Assembly: GCA_020850535.1 (NCBI GenBank)
Contig: JADZEM010000125.1
Span: forward strand, 1 to 50,986
Direction: 5' to 3'
Length of the DNA: 50,986 nt
Origin: Chloroflexota bacterium
Lineage (GTDB): Bacteria > Chloroflexota > UBA6077 > JACCZL01
In this document: positions 43,264 to 50,986 of the stretch, in pieces
How positions within the stretch are numbered: the first letter of the stretch is position 1
Layout of the letters: each line of letters starts with the position of its first letter
Notes under the pieces: generated by a model
What the model saw: only the letters and a program-made list of their open reading frames with translations
The model's database searches: none
Told to the model about the DNA's origin: nothing
Made by a program: the position numbers and the translations under genes

Positions 43264-43725
43264 TCAGAAGATCCGGAAGACGACCAGCAGCGACACGCCC
43301 AGGTAGGTCAGGCCGGAGACGGCGGCGACGCTGGTGTTGTGGTCGCGCCGCAGCTCTTCGAGCAGGCGGGCGGGCGTCAGGCCGAACAGCAGCCAGTTGA
43401 CGGCGTACAGCAGCACGAACGAGACGATCTGCCCGTAGATGACCCAGGCCAACATGAACGTGACGCGCTCGGCCAGCGTCGGATCCCACACGGGCGTGAT
43501 GCTCTGCCGATTCGCCACGCCGACCAGCGCGCACACAGCCGCGAACAACGCTCCGGTCAGCACGCCGTAGCTGGCGCTGTCCTGCTCGACGACTTGCCGC
43601 CGGATGCTCGGCCAGCTCTCTTTCAGGATCAGCATCGACGACACAACCGAGAGTATCAGCGAGACGGCCGCTCCGAAGAGCACCATGCCGGTCGTGTAGA
43701 GCAGGTCGTTGATCCAGACGTCCAT
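43264..43725 (-). CDS. DUF350-like four-helix membrane protein
   Basis: This is 153 residues with four predicted helices arranged as two similar halves. Each half ends in a charged turn plus a small-residue helix: WPSIRRQVVEQDSASYGVLTGAL and ARLLEELRRDHNTSVAAVSGL. This internal duplication and the (E/D)-x-x-(S/N) turn are characteristic of the DUF350 family, whose function is unknown and which is often encoded beside DUF4178-type proteins and methyl- or aminopropyltransferases in envelope-stress loci. Here a membrane methyltransferase and an anchored hypothetical protein lie upstream on the same strand. The family assignment is from pattern only. Confidence 0.65.
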   Translation of the reverse strand: MDVWINDLLYTTGMVLFGAAVSLILSVVSSMLILKESWPSIRRQVVEQDSASYGVLTGALFAAVCALVGVANRQSITPVWDPTLAERVTFMLAWVIYGQIVSFVLLYAVNWLLFGLTPARLLEELRRDHNTSVAAVSGLTYLGVSLLVVFRIF

Positions 43726-43819
43726 GCGATGTGTGCTCCCCTGGTGCGTACGGTAGGCCTCGGTTGGGCCGGTCGGAGGGTGTCAGCGAGATGATAGGAA
43801 CGGCGGGGTCGTGCCAGCG

Positions 43820-44503
43820 TCAGGGCCAGGGCAGTCCGGGGATCAGCGCCGAGGTGCGCGCGCGGTACGCATCGTACTCGGGAAACGCCGCTGACAGCAG
43901 CGACTCCTCGTAGCGCAGCCGGACGATCTGCGCCGTGACAAACAGCAGGTTCAGCGCCACGACAGTGGGTGAGAATCGGAGCCAGATCTCGCCAAGCGTG
44001 ATCAGGACGCCGCCGAGGTAGATCGGGTGGCGCACGTAGCGGTAGGGGCCGGTCGTCACGAGCTGGCGCGCCTGCGGCAGGAGGCTGAAACTCCGTCCGA
44101 GGTGGATGACGCTCCAGAACGCTAACGCCGTGCCGGCGAGGCTGAGTCCGAGCGCCGGGGCCAGCGCATCCGGCTGGGTGACCGGCTGTCCCACGCTCAG
44201 CCCGAGCGCGTCGATGGCGAGCGCCGTGGCAAGCACCGCCCGCCAATCGTGGCGGCTGGCGAGCGGCGGCGGCTTGCGCCAGTAGGTCGCAAGCTGGAGG
44301 CCGATGTACGCCGCCGCGACGACGGCCAGCGCCGTTTCGAGGTCGATGCGCGGCTCGCGCCAGACCGGCCAGTCAGCGCGCACCTGCCAGACGAGCAGCC
44401 CGGCGAAGTAGACGATGGGACCGGCCGCGACGACGCCCCGCGCAAGCGCCCTGCGCCAGCCTTGGCGTGGGCGGGCTGGCGTGGCGACGGGCGGCGTCGC
44501 CAT
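43820..44503 (-). CDS. ICMT-like (isoprenylcysteine methyltransferase family) membrane methyltransferase
   Basis: This is about 227 residues with five or six helices. The C-terminal half carries the family signature: LVTTGPYRYVRHPIYLGGVLITLG, then RYEESLLSAAFPEYDAYRARTSALIPG, which forms the SAM-binding pocket and catalytic His/Arg/Glu cluster in ICMT/PEMT-like enzymes. Bacterial members methylate small or lipid substrates that are mostly unknown. ATG at 44503 was chosen because the longer frame enters the neighbouring gene. The neighbour ends 47 bp upstream, so the two may share a transcript. Confidence 0.88.
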   Translation of the reverse strand: MATPPVATPARPRQGWRRALARGVVAAGPIVYFAGLLVWQVRADWPVWREPRIDLETALAVVAAAYIGLQLATYWRKPPPLASRHDWRAVLATALAIDALGLSVGQPVTQPDALAPALGLSLAGTALAFWSVIHLGRSFSLLPQARQLVTTGPYRYVRHPIYLGGVLITLGEIWLRFSPTVVALNLLFVTAQIVRLRYEESLLSAAFPEYDAYRARTSALIPGLPWP

Positions 44504-44550
44504 CGCCGACGGCCCCTGCACCTCACCGACTCCAGCGTTCGGGCGCGGCG

Positions 44551-45381
44551 TCAGATGTGGTGAACCGTGAGGTCGCTGAGCTTGATCGGCTCGATCTCGA
44601 GCAGGAAGACGTACGCGCCGACCTCGACCATTCGCACGAGCCACCCGCTGGGGTCGAGGCGCACCGTCATGTCGGAGTAGTTGACGCCGTTCGGGTTGGC
44701 GGCGCTGACCGGCAGATACCCCTTGCCCGGCTCCGATTCGAGCAGTGCGAGGCGGCCCTCGTAGCGGGCGGCGATGATGGCGCCGTCCTCGTAGGGCGGC
44801 AGGTGGATCGGCAGCTCGCCGGCCCCGCTCTCCTTGTACCGGATCCGCTCCTGCCGCAGCTGCTCGATGATCTGCCCGGCCCGGAAGTCGCCGACCGGAT
44901 CGTCGGGCATCAGCGCGCGCCCGAGGTACGCGACGGCGGCGGTCGGCGAGTCTCCCTCGATGACGATGGTGTTGGCGCTCGAGCCGCCGCCTTCGACGGT
45001 GCAGTAGCGGAACTGGAAGTTGCCGGCCACGTCGACCGTCTGGACTTCGCCCACCTGGACGATGAGCCCTTCGATGTCGAAGCCGCGCGCGCCCCAGAAC
45101 GAGGGATCGCTGGTGGCGATGGTGAACGCCTCGCCCGAACGGATGACGCCGGTGACCCGCTCGATCTCGCGGGCCTCGTTCGTCTGGTCGGGGTCCATGC
45201 TCCAGCGGGCCTGGGGGCGCGGTCCACGCCCACCGGCCTCGTCGTTCTTGCCGCTGTTCATGTTCAATTTGATCACCCGTCGGATACGGCTTGGAAGCTC
45301 CGACTGGCTGGTCGCCAGGTAGATGACGATGCCAATGATGGCGACGAGGACGACCAGGAAGACGAGGGTTCCGGCGTTCAT
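44551..45381 (-). CDS. Hypothetical membrane-anchored protein (possibly DUF4178-like)
   Basis: This is 276 residues with one N-terminal helix (about residues 4-24, LVFLVVLVAIIGIVIYLA), a basic segment, and a beta-rich domain with two similar stretches. It contains FDIEGLIVQVGEVQTVDVAGNFQFRYCTV and WLVRMVEVGAYVFLLEIEPI. The ATG at 45381 has GGAGGAGG directly upstream (45383-45390). Its location next to a DUF350-like gene and its beta-barrel-like repeats suggest the DUF4178 group, but this is a guess from context. It probably acts at the inner face or outside of the membrane depending on topology, which the sequence does not settle. Confidence 0.7.
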   Translation of the reverse strand: MNAGTLVFLVVLVAIIGIVIYLATSQSELPSRIRRVIKLNMNSGKNDEAGGRGPRPQARWSMDPDQTNEAREIERVTGVIRSGEAFTIATSDPSFWGARGFDIEGLIVQVGEVQTVDVAGNFQFRYCTVEGGGSSANTIVIEGDSPTAAVAYLGRALMPDDPVGDFRAGQIIEQLRQERIRYKESGAGELPIHLPPYEDGAIIAARYEGRLALLESEPGKGYLPVSAANPNGVNYSDMTVRLDPSGWLVRMVEVGAYVFLLEIEPIKLSDLTVHHI

Positions 45382-45508
45382 CCGCCTCCTCCGAGTGCGC
45401 CAGATTGATGCGTGGGCCAGCGGGGCGTGCCGACGAGCGTCACCAAGGACGCGGTCGGCCGCCAACGCTGTAGGTGCGTGAGGTGGAGCCCGAGCGTAGT
45501 GTTGTCCA

Positions 45509-46762
45509 TCAGCGCCTGCCGCCGCCGCTCGAGCCGCTGGACCGGCTGGGCGACGAGCCGGACGAGGATGGGCGCGTCGAGCCCTGGGATGGGACGCTTG
45601 GTCTGGTGGTAGTCTGGCTGCCGCTGCTGCTCGAACCGGTGCCGGTCGAGGTGCGCGGCTGCGTTGAGGTATTCGCGCCGCTGCTGCCGGGTGCTGTCGA
45701 CGGCTGGCCCTGCGATGGTGCGACGGCGTCCGATGGCCGCGAACTGGAGCTGCTGCCGCTGCTGGTGTTCGGGCCGGCTCCGGTCACGCCGGTCGAACCA
45801 CTGGGACGGGTCGAGCCCTGGCCGGGTGTGGTCGGCTTTTGCTGGGTGACGGTCTGGCCGCTGCGGCTCGAAGACGGCGGATCCGAGACACGGTAACTTG
45901 AGGATGGAGCGTTGCTCGGACTGCTGATGATGACCGGCGGGGACGAGTAGCCCCACATCGGCGGGTTGCGCCAGAGCAGGTACATCAGCAGCGCGTCGCT
46001 GGCGTCGAAGCCGCTGCCCTGGTGAGAGACGACACGCTCGCCGCGTTCGTTGATGTAGCCGGCCGTTTCGCCAGAATTCAGCTCGTTGGCGTTCAGCGGG
46101 CGCGGCTTCTGCATCCCCTGGGCGAGCAGCATGACGCTCTGCGGGAAGAGCTGCCCGCCCTGAACGTCGAAGGTGATGTTCTCTTCGGCCTGGAACGTGC
46201 TGCCGGCCGGCGGCGTCACCGACAGCGAGTACGATCCGCGCGGCACGTTCTCGAAGCGATAGTTGTAGGCGGCCTCGCCGGCGGCGTCGGCCGGTACTTC
46301 CGTCGACGTGGTCGTCAGGGTCTGGCCGTTCCCGCGCAGGGTCAGCGTGGCGCTGGCCAGAGTCACGAGCGTGCGGTCGGCGTTGAGGCCCTTGACCTGC
46401 CCCGCGACCGACCCGGTCGCCGTGGGGCGTCCGCAGACTGCCCCGATGAAGACGATGCCGATCAGCATCGCGCCGAGCGTGTAGATCAGGTTGACGGGCA
46501 ACCCCAGAAAGCGGGGCCCGCCGGTGAAGAAGGACCCCGGTCCGCGACGCTGGCGACCCTGGTTCTCGTTGCCGAACGGGTAGCCGCCAAACGGTGCATC
46601 ATGCTGGCCGGGCCGTCCTGACCACCCTTGCTGTGAGGTGTGACCAGCCCTCTCGTCGTCGGTCGGCTGAAACCCGCCGCGTGACGCGCCCTGCGCTCCG
46701 CCCGGCCCGGATCGCGACGGGCGACGTGCGCCGCTCGGGTACTCGTCGGAGTCTCGGTTCAT
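45509..46762 (-). CDS. Single-pass membrane protein with a carboxypeptidase-regulatory-like domain and Ser/Thr-rich tail
   Basis: This is 417 residues. A Gly/Arg/Ser-rich cytoplasmic part (1-85) precedes one helix (about 90-110, NLIYTLGAMLIGIVFIGAVC). A beta-sandwich domain resembling CarboxypepD_reg/SpaA-like modules follows (about 115-215, SVAGQVKGLNADRTLVTLASATLTL, YRFENVPRGSYSLSVTPPAGS). A middle region (INERGERVVSHQGSGFDASDALLMYLLWRNPP) leads to about 130 residues made almost only of Ser, Thr, Pro and Gly, ending in GGGRR. The tail is a natural target for O-glycosylation by PMT-like enzymes such as those at 17019-29319, which is speculation. No named family. Confidence 0.72.
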   Translation of the reverse strand: MNRDSDEYPSGARRPSRSGPGGAQGASRGGFQPTDDERAGHTSQQGWSGRPGQHDAPFGGYPFGNENQGRQRRGPGSFFTGGPRFLGLPVNLIYTLGAMLIGIVFIGAVCGRPTATGSVAGQVKGLNADRTLVTLASATLTLRGNGQTLTTTSTEVPADAAGEAAYNYRFENVPRGSYSLSVTPPAGSTFQAEENITFDVQGGQLFPQSVMLLAQGMQKPRPLNANELNSGETAGYINERGERVVSHQGSGFDASDALLMYLLWRNPPMWGYSSPPVIISSPSNAPSSSYRVSDPPSSSRSGQTVTQQKPTTPGQGSTRPSGSTGVTGAGPNTSSGSSSSSRPSDAVAPSQGQPSTAPGSSGANTSTQPRTSTGTGSSSSGSQTTTRPSVPSQGSTRPSSSGSSPSRSSGSSGGGRR

Positions 46763-47067
46763 GGTGGCTTGATGATCGCCTTCTGGCCGCCTGCGCGGGT
46801 CAGACTCGGCTGAGTGTGACGGACGGCCGTAGTATCGAGGGCGTGCGCCACAGGGCGTCGAGCGCCCGCTCAGCCCCTGGCGATGGCGCTTGCCCCTCGG
46901 CTCTCAGTATGCCATCCGTGTCGGTGCGCTCCACAGGAATACTGACATTCCGGTCACGTTTTCATGCACTACTCATGTTCGGAACGATCTGCCGTGGAGC
47001 GCGAGGGGGTGTTCTGTCGAGCAGCGTCCGGCAATCCTGACGGTCCTGCTACAATCCGGCAGGATCA
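46763..47067 (+). other. Intergenic region with the tRNA-Lys -10 element
   Basis: There is no gene in these 305 bp. TACAAT at 47050-47055 is 12 bp before the tRNA and is the likely -10; the matching -35 is poor. The 417-codon gene reads away on the minus strand, so its promoter should also be here. No other structure was recognised. Confidence 0.5.
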
Positions 47068-47139
47068 GGGGGCGTAGCTCAACGGCAGAGCAGGGGCCTT
47101 TTAAGCCCAAGGTTCAGGGTTCGAATCCCTGCGCCCTCA
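47068..47139 (+). tRNA. tRNA-Lys (anticodon TTT)
   Basis: The acceptor arms GGGGGCG and CGCCCTC pair (one G-U). The loop CTTTTAA gives anticodon TTT. The T arm is CAGGGTTCGAATCCCTG. The anticodon stem has one G-A mismatch at its outer end. Unlike the other two tRNAs here, CCA is not encoded exactly (the sequence after the discriminator is CCCACC), possibly because of integration at this site. It is followed by an integrase gene. Confidence 0.93.
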
Positions 47140-47174
47140 CCCACCAGATAGGAACTGGCTCAATCCCTTGGCTT

Positions 47175-47213
47175 CGAAAAGTACCTTTGCTCAGACGAAG
47201 CAAGAACTTTTCG
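47175..47213. repeat. Inverted repeat between tRNA-Lys and integrase
   Basis: CGAAAAGT (47175-47182) pairs with ACTTTTCG (47206-47213), and inside it TTGCT (47187-47191) pairs with AGCAA (47199-47203). It lies 36 bp after the tRNA and 28 bp before the integrase stop, so it may be an integrase arm-binding site, part of the attachment site, or a terminator for the integrase gene. Confidence 0.5.
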
Positions 47214-47241
47214 GAGGGTGGGGCAAAGGTTTTTCTCTCCC

Positions 47242-48180
47242 TCAGATCGGCGAGAAATTCGGCATCTGCCGCGCCGCCTCGGTCTGGCGGGCCCGCCCGA
47301 GGTAGCGGCGGGTCATGACGTTCGTCGAGTGCCCGAGCATCTCCTGCACCAGCGCCGCTGGCGCGCCCTTGACAAGAGCCGTCTGGGCGAACCCGTGGCG
47401 GAAGAGATGCCAGTGCAGGCGAGCGATCCCACTCCGCGCCCGCAGCCGCCGCATGATCGACTGGCCGCCCCAGTAGTGGAGCGGCCTGCCGTCGGCCTGG
47501 AGCCAGAACTGGTCGGACAGGCCGATGCCGGGCCGCAGCCGCAGATACTCCTTCACGTACTTGAGAGCCGCCGGGGACAGGCGCGCCATACGCTCCTTGT
47601 TCCCCTTGCCACGGATGAACCGCAGCTCGCCGCTGACGCGATCGAGGCCGTCGAAGGGCAGCTCCAACACCTCGCGGAAGCGCAGGCCCGTGGCGATGTA
47701 CGTCCCGACCAGCGCCCGATCGCGGATGTCCTCATATGTCGGCCGATCGTAGCTGGCGAGCACCTGCTCGATCTCCCGCTCGGTCAAGATCTCGGCCGGC
47801 TTCTCCGGCGGGGTGATGCGTGGCACTTTCATGAGGAGATCACGGGTTGTCAGCTCCAGGTGCTTGTAGATGTACTTGGAGCTGAAGACCTTGAGCGACC
47901 CGAGGCGGCTGGCGATGCCGTCCTCGGACCGGCCGATGGTTCGCTGCTCGTTCACCCAGGCGTTGACCAGGCCCGGCGTGACCGAACCCAGCACCTGCTC
48001 CTCGCCCTGCCGGTCGAGAAAGCGGATGAAGGCGAGTAGCGAGGCGTTGTACTTGATCACGGTGTCGGGTGAGGTCGGCTGAGCCCGGCCTCGCAGGTAG
48101 TCCACGTAGTCGCGGCGCAGCCGATCGAGCGACTCCTCAGCGTACTCGTGTTCAACCCAGACGGTTGGCGGATGGCGCAT
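47242..48180 (-). CDS. Tyrosine recombinase / phage-type integrase
   Basis: This 312-residue site-specific recombinase has an N-terminal SAM-like core-binding domain (about 15-115) and a catalytic domain. The catalytic residues are all visible: Arg167 in TGLRFREVLEL, Lys in GKGNKERM, His258-x-x-Arg261 in HLFRHGF, His284 in MLGHST and Tyr293 in TRRYLG. ATG 48180 with GGAGGAG directly upstream gives a normal family length; an in-frame ATG at 48450 with GGAGG 9 bp upstream would add 90 residues. It lies 102 bp downstream of tRNA-Lys and in convergent orientation, so that tRNA is the likely attB/attL. It presumably catalyses integration and excision of the element. Confidence 0.92.
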   Translation of the reverse strand: MRHPPTVWVEHEYAEESLDRLRRDYVDYLRGRAQPTSPDTVIKYNASLLAFIRFLDRQGEEQVLGSVTPGLVNAWVNEQRTIGRSEDGIASRLGSLKVFSSKYIYKHLELTTRDLLMKVPRITPPEKPAEILTEREIEQVLASYDRPTYEDIRDRALVGTYIATGLRFREVLELPFDGLDRVSGELRFIRGKGNKERMARLSPAALKYVKEYLRLRPGIGLSDQFWLQADGRPLHYWGGQSIMRRLRARSGIARLHWHLFRHGFAQTALVKGAPAALVQEMLGHSTNVMTRRYLGRARQTEAARQMPNFSPI

Positions 48181-48744
48181 CTCCTCCTGCTTTCGAGTCT
48201 GGACCGCCCGGTCCGCCCTCATTTCACCACATTCCGCCGGAGGTGTCGAACGCCTCCCTTCGCTGCTCGCAGTCGCCGGTGAGCGAGCGGCGGCCGTCGA
48301 GACGGACCGCCGTTCATTGGTGACGCGGCCTTCCTGTCCGTGAGCGGTGTGCCGGTTGCCTGACCGCTCGACTGGACCTGGTGCGACACTGTCGTGGAGC
48401 AGGTCGAGATCGTGGTCGGCGCCGTTGGAGTAGGTGAATCGGGACGACATCGATCCCAACCTCCCGGGGTTTGGGCGCCGCTCGACCGCACGGTGGCGAC
48501 GGCCGCCTGGAATGTCTGCCGACCGGCGTGCCGTACTGGCCTGAGCGTTACGTCCTGTGTCTCACGGTACCGATGGACGATTTCACCAGAGTTACTTGCG
48601 AGCTACTTCCCGGCTACCGGCCGATGCATCAGGCGACCGAGGGGCCAATTCCTGCGGACATGACTGGATTGCGGAGCGATCCGCCACTCCTGGTGAGCCA
48701 GCATGAGTTCGCGAGCGGTCCTGACCGTCTGGCGGTGGACGACT
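48181..48744. other. Non-coding or unassigned stretch inside the integrative element
   Basis: These 564 bp separate the integrase and the replication-relaxation gene. Part of it (48181-48450) may encode an N-terminal extension of the integrase. I could not find a convincing excisionase-like small gene on either strand. Confidence 0.4.
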
Positions 48745-50724
48745 TCAACGATCGACCTCGGACCGACGCTCGCCGCCCGTCTGTGCGGGGGTGTTCTCGA
48801 TCCAACGGCGCCGCCGGTCGAACGGCGCGTCGGGCTCGCGCCAGATCGGGCCGAGCAGACCGTCAGGGTTGTTGGGATCGTCGAAGATGCGCCAGGTCGC
48901 CGTGAGGAGCAGCGGTAACCGCGTGTACCGTCCGACCGAGGCCGCTCGCGCTGCCCTGGCGAAGCGCCGCTCGGCGGCGTTACTCGTCGTGACGACCAGC
49001 ACGATCGGGAAGTACGGATAGTCGCGTCTGAAGCGCCCGGTCTCCAGGTACTCGTAGTAGGCGTTGAGCTTCCGCACGAGGCGACGACCGCCGGACGTGC
49101 CGCGGTCGTACTCCAGGAAGAAGTGACACAGCTGGCCTCCGCGTCGATAGACTCCGTGCCCATCGGGGCGTACGCGTCCGCGACCGCAGGCGCCCGGGCC
49201 GTCCCACAGGACAAGGTCGTCGCCACCCTGTGTGATGCCGCGAGCGGCAGAGCTCTGCAGATGGGTGAAGACGGCGTTCGCCCCGAGCGTGTGGGTCAGG
49301 TTCTTGACCAGGCTCTGGCGGTCCCCGATCGGCTCGGCGGGTCCGCCGCCGGCGAGCCCCTCCACCTCGACCGCGACGCTGAGCGGGAAGCCGAGGCGGG
49401 ATGCTGCGAGCCGCAGGCCATCAACCGTCAGCTCCGCCAGTTCGAGGGTCACGCCACGACTGGTGTTGGCGGGGAGCAGGCGCGCCAGTCCCCGACGAAT
49501 CAGGTCATCACGCCGCTGACGCGTGCGGCTCGTCGACCAGCCGAGCGTGGTTGCGACGCCGTGGAGTGGCAGGAACGGATGGCGACTCACCACATCGAGC
49601 ATCTTCGCATCAGACGGCATGAGATCGAGCGCCAGACGCCCGAGTCGAGCCGCCAGCGTTCGAGGTCGGGCCACGTTCGTGGCCAGGTCCCCGACCGGCC
49701 GTGGGATTGCGGCGTCGGGGCTGCGGACCACCAGGCGAGGCGTCTGGGGCAGCTCCGCAGAGTCGACGGATGAGGCAGGCTTGAGCTTCTCGACGTCGAA
49801 CAGCTTCTCCAGGTCGGGGTCGAGCGTCGTCCACCGCGCGATCCAGGCTCTGAGCGGCGCATCTCGCCGGCTCCTGGCGATGTCCTCGAGAAGCGCCTCC
49901 CAGGCTCCTGCCCGCCGGCTGTCGGTGGCGATGACGAGCCGCGAGGCGTCGCCGACGGCCCGTCGAAGCGCATGGAGCTGATGCAGCATCGGCCGATAGA
50001 TCCGCAGGTGGGACGTGCCGAGATCGGGGATGAGCAGGTAGCTTGCACCCTGGTCATCCCACGCAAGCGAGGCGTGCGCCGGCAGCTCCAGCCTGGACGG
50101 TGCCTTCGCGGTGGGGCGTTGAAAGCAGCGACGGCACGGTTGCTCCCAGCTGAGCAGGCGTGGCCATCCAGGTCCGGCCCTCGCGAGCGCGCCGAGCAGG
50201 TGATAGCTCGCCAGGAGCGTCGGCAGGCCCGGTAACCGACCCAGTAGGTCGGATCCACGGGCCCGAAATCGCCGGGCAATCTCGACCGGATCGCGCCGGT
50301 CGCCGACCGCGACGGTGGCCAACCCGAGGTCGGTGATGTAGAGGAGGGCCGGGCTGTATCGCGGCTGGATCAACGGACGAACCTCGCCGACCAGCCCGGC
50401 AGCACGCAGCCGAGCGAGCCGACGGTAGACGGCTGCTCCACCACAAAGTCCGCCCAGCTGCTCGAGCAGCGTGACGGTGGCGAATGGCACGCGGATCAGG
50501 GTCGTCAGGGTGTCGCGCTCGGCCTGGGTGAGCCCGGCTGCGGCCCGCTCCGCGTCACGCCAGACAGGTCGCCGCGCGACGCTGATTGCACGCGGCGCTG
50601 TGCCATGACTCAGGCAGCGCTTTTCGGCCGTGGCGGCGGTGGCCCGCAAGACGGCCGGCGCGACGGTGTGCGTCGTGCTCGTCTCGTCGAGATCCCCCGC
50701 TCGCCGCGGCTGGCCACCATCCAT
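48745..50724 (-). CDS. Replication-relaxation family protein
   Basis: This 659-residue soluble protein resembles the Replic_Relax family (PF13814) found on plasmids and integrative elements. A winged-helix-like region (about 65-130, LTQAERDTLTTLIRVPFATVTLLEQLGG) and a second helix-turn-helix region (about 370-420, ATTLGWSTSRTRQRRDDLIRRGLARLL) flank a middle domain. The C-terminal domain carries FFLEYDRGTSGGRRLVRKLNAYYEYLETG, the conserved nuclease-like E-x-D/K pattern of the family, followed by FPIVLVVTTSNAAERRF. It probably acts on element DNA during replication or transfer. Two 22-bp iteron-like repeats lie just upstream of its start. The exact start (ATG 50724) is uncertain. Confidence 0.78.
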   Translation of the reverse strand: MDGGQPRRAGDLDETSTTHTVAPAVLRATAATAEKRCLSHGTAPRAISVARRPVWRDAERAAAGLTQAERDTLTTLIRVPFATVTLLEQLGGLCGGAAVYRRLARLRAAGLVGEVRPLIQPRYSPALLYITDLGLATVAVGDRRDPVEIARRFRARGSDLLGRLPGLPTLLASYHLLGALARAGPGWPRLLSWEQPCRRCFQRPTAKAPSRLELPAHASLAWDDQGASYLLIPDLGTSHLRIYRPMLHQLHALRRAVGDASRLVIATDSRRAGAWEALLEDIARSRRDAPLRAWIARWTTLDPDLEKLFDVEKLKPASSVDSAELPQTPRLVVRSPDAAIPRPVGDLATNVARPRTLAARLGRLALDLMPSDAKMLDVVSRHPFLPLHGVATTLGWSTSRTRQRRDDLIRRGLARLLPANTSRGVTLELAELTVDGLRLAASRLGFPLSVAVEVEGLAGGGPAEPIGDRQSLVKNLTHTLGANAVFTHLQSSAARGITQGGDDLVLWDGPGACGRGRVRPDGHGVYRRGGQLCHFFLEYDRGTSGGRRLVRKLNAYYEYLETGRFRRDYPYFPIVLVVTTSNAAERRFARAARAASVGRYTRLPLLLTATWRIFDDPNNPDGLLGPIWREPDAPFDRRRRWIENTPAQTGGERRSEVDR

Positions 50725-50743
50725 GCCGTCAACCTAGCAATCA

Positions 50744-50787
50744 CCAGGTACTTCTCGGTTACATGGGAGGTACGCCAGGGTTACATG
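50744..50787. repeat. Two tandem 22-bp iteron-like repeats
   Basis: Units 50744-50765 and 50766-50787 share AGGTAC near the start and GGTTACATG at the end (17 of 22 positions identical). They lie 20 bp upstream of the replication-relaxation gene start. They are likely binding sites for an element-encoded replication or regulatory protein. Confidence 0.65.
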
Positions 50788-50860
50788 ACAGGAAATCAGG
50801 CGTGACCGGCGAGGTAGCCGGTCTCTTGCGGGCTCTCTGAACTGTCTCATGCACCGGAAG

Positions 50861-50986
50861 TGTCCGTGGCCAAGTTAAAGTCCCCAGTGGTGGCCACGAA
50901 AAGTCCCCGCCTCGCGATTGAATGAGCCGGCCGGAGGGCCCCGCCGGTAAGCGATGGTGAACGTGCGAAGGACACCACGCTGACCG
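50861..50986 (+). mobile_element. Possible left end of an IS21-family insertion sequence
   Basis: GTGGCCAAGTTAAAGTCCCC (50866-50885) and GTGGCCACGAAAAGTCCCC (50890-50908) are tandem variants of a motif typical of the multiple transposase-binding repeats at IS21 ends, with TGT at 50861 as the candidate tip. The istA gene would start beyond the window. The identification rests on motif memory. Confidence 0.5.

Larger units (their letters stand above)
47140..50986. mobile_element. tRNA-Lys-proximal end of an integrative element (right end outside window)
   Basis: A tRNA gene, a tyrosine recombinase pointing toward it and a replication-relaxation family gene in tandem are the usual edge of an integrated plasmid or integrative conjugative element. 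The second attachment site, a repeat of the tRNA 3' end, was not found inside the window, so the element must continue to the right. Confidence 0.65.

Noticed and set aside
48471-48905. Plus-strand open frame between integrase and replication-relaxation gene as an excisionase
   Set aside because: It runs antisense into the replication-relaxation gene and shows no helix-turn-helix or other recognisable pattern.
1-50986. CRISPR array or cas genes
   Set aside because: No regularly spaced direct repeats with unique spacers and no Cas motifs were found; the repeats seen are palindromic dispersed elements.

Overview
The window is GC-rich chromosomal DNA from a bacterium, most likely a Chloroflexota (Thermomicrobia or Sphaerobacter-like) lineage. 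The support is the long operon of giant membrane proteins of the archaeal/Chloroflexi YYY (DUF2298) and Agl23 type, the alanine/proline-rich lipoproteins, the many GTG starts, and several dispersed palindromic intergenic repeats. The phylum call is an inference, because no rRNA lies in the window.

Layout. 1-7850, plus strand: a palindromic repeat, tRNA-Glu(CTC) with its terminator, tatA, mobA, then an overlapping housekeeping operon: an isoleucyl-type class I tRNA synthetase, lspA, an RluD-family pseudouridine synthase and gltX. 7851-10222: decayed coding remnants, a VOC-fold protein, a secreted hypothetical protein and tRNA-Gln(CTG). 10354-29319, minus strand: nine tightly packed genes (about 19 kb). 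In order of transcription they are a large GT-C-like membrane protein, a GT39-YYY fusion, a flippase-like LPG_synthase_TM protein, a stand-alone YYY protein, a second GT39-like protein, an Agl23-like protein fused to an NHL beta-propeller, two more LPG_synthase_TM proteins and UDP-glucose 6-dehydrogenase. Together they look like a lipid-linked sugar or surface glycosylation system with a dedicated uronic-acid donor branch. This is the most interesting system here.

29310-41098: a small conserved gene; an oligopeptide/dipeptide-type ABC importer without ATPase genes; an APH(6)/hydroxyurea-type kinase gene carrying an in-frame palindromic insertion of about 330 bp; thpR; a lactonase-fold beta-propeller divergent from a PhyH-like dioxygenase; an FAD oxidoreductase; and a Tat-type exported protein with two tandem helical domains plus a cupredoxin domain. 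41321-46762: an intact 108-bp MITE with 17-bp inverted ends and a 10-bp target duplication, then an anti-sigma/ECF sigma pair. After these come four minus-strand envelope genes: DUF350-like, ICMT-like methyltransferase, a membrane-anchored hypothetical protein and a Ser/Thr-rich membrane protein.

47068-50986: tRNA-Lys(TTT) is followed by a tyrosine recombinase, a replication-relaxation family protein with iteron-like repeats at its start, and sequence resembling the left end of an IS21-type insertion sequence. This is read as the tRNA-proximal end of an integrative element that runs off the right edge. All family assignments come from motif recognition in the translated sequence; no database search was run.
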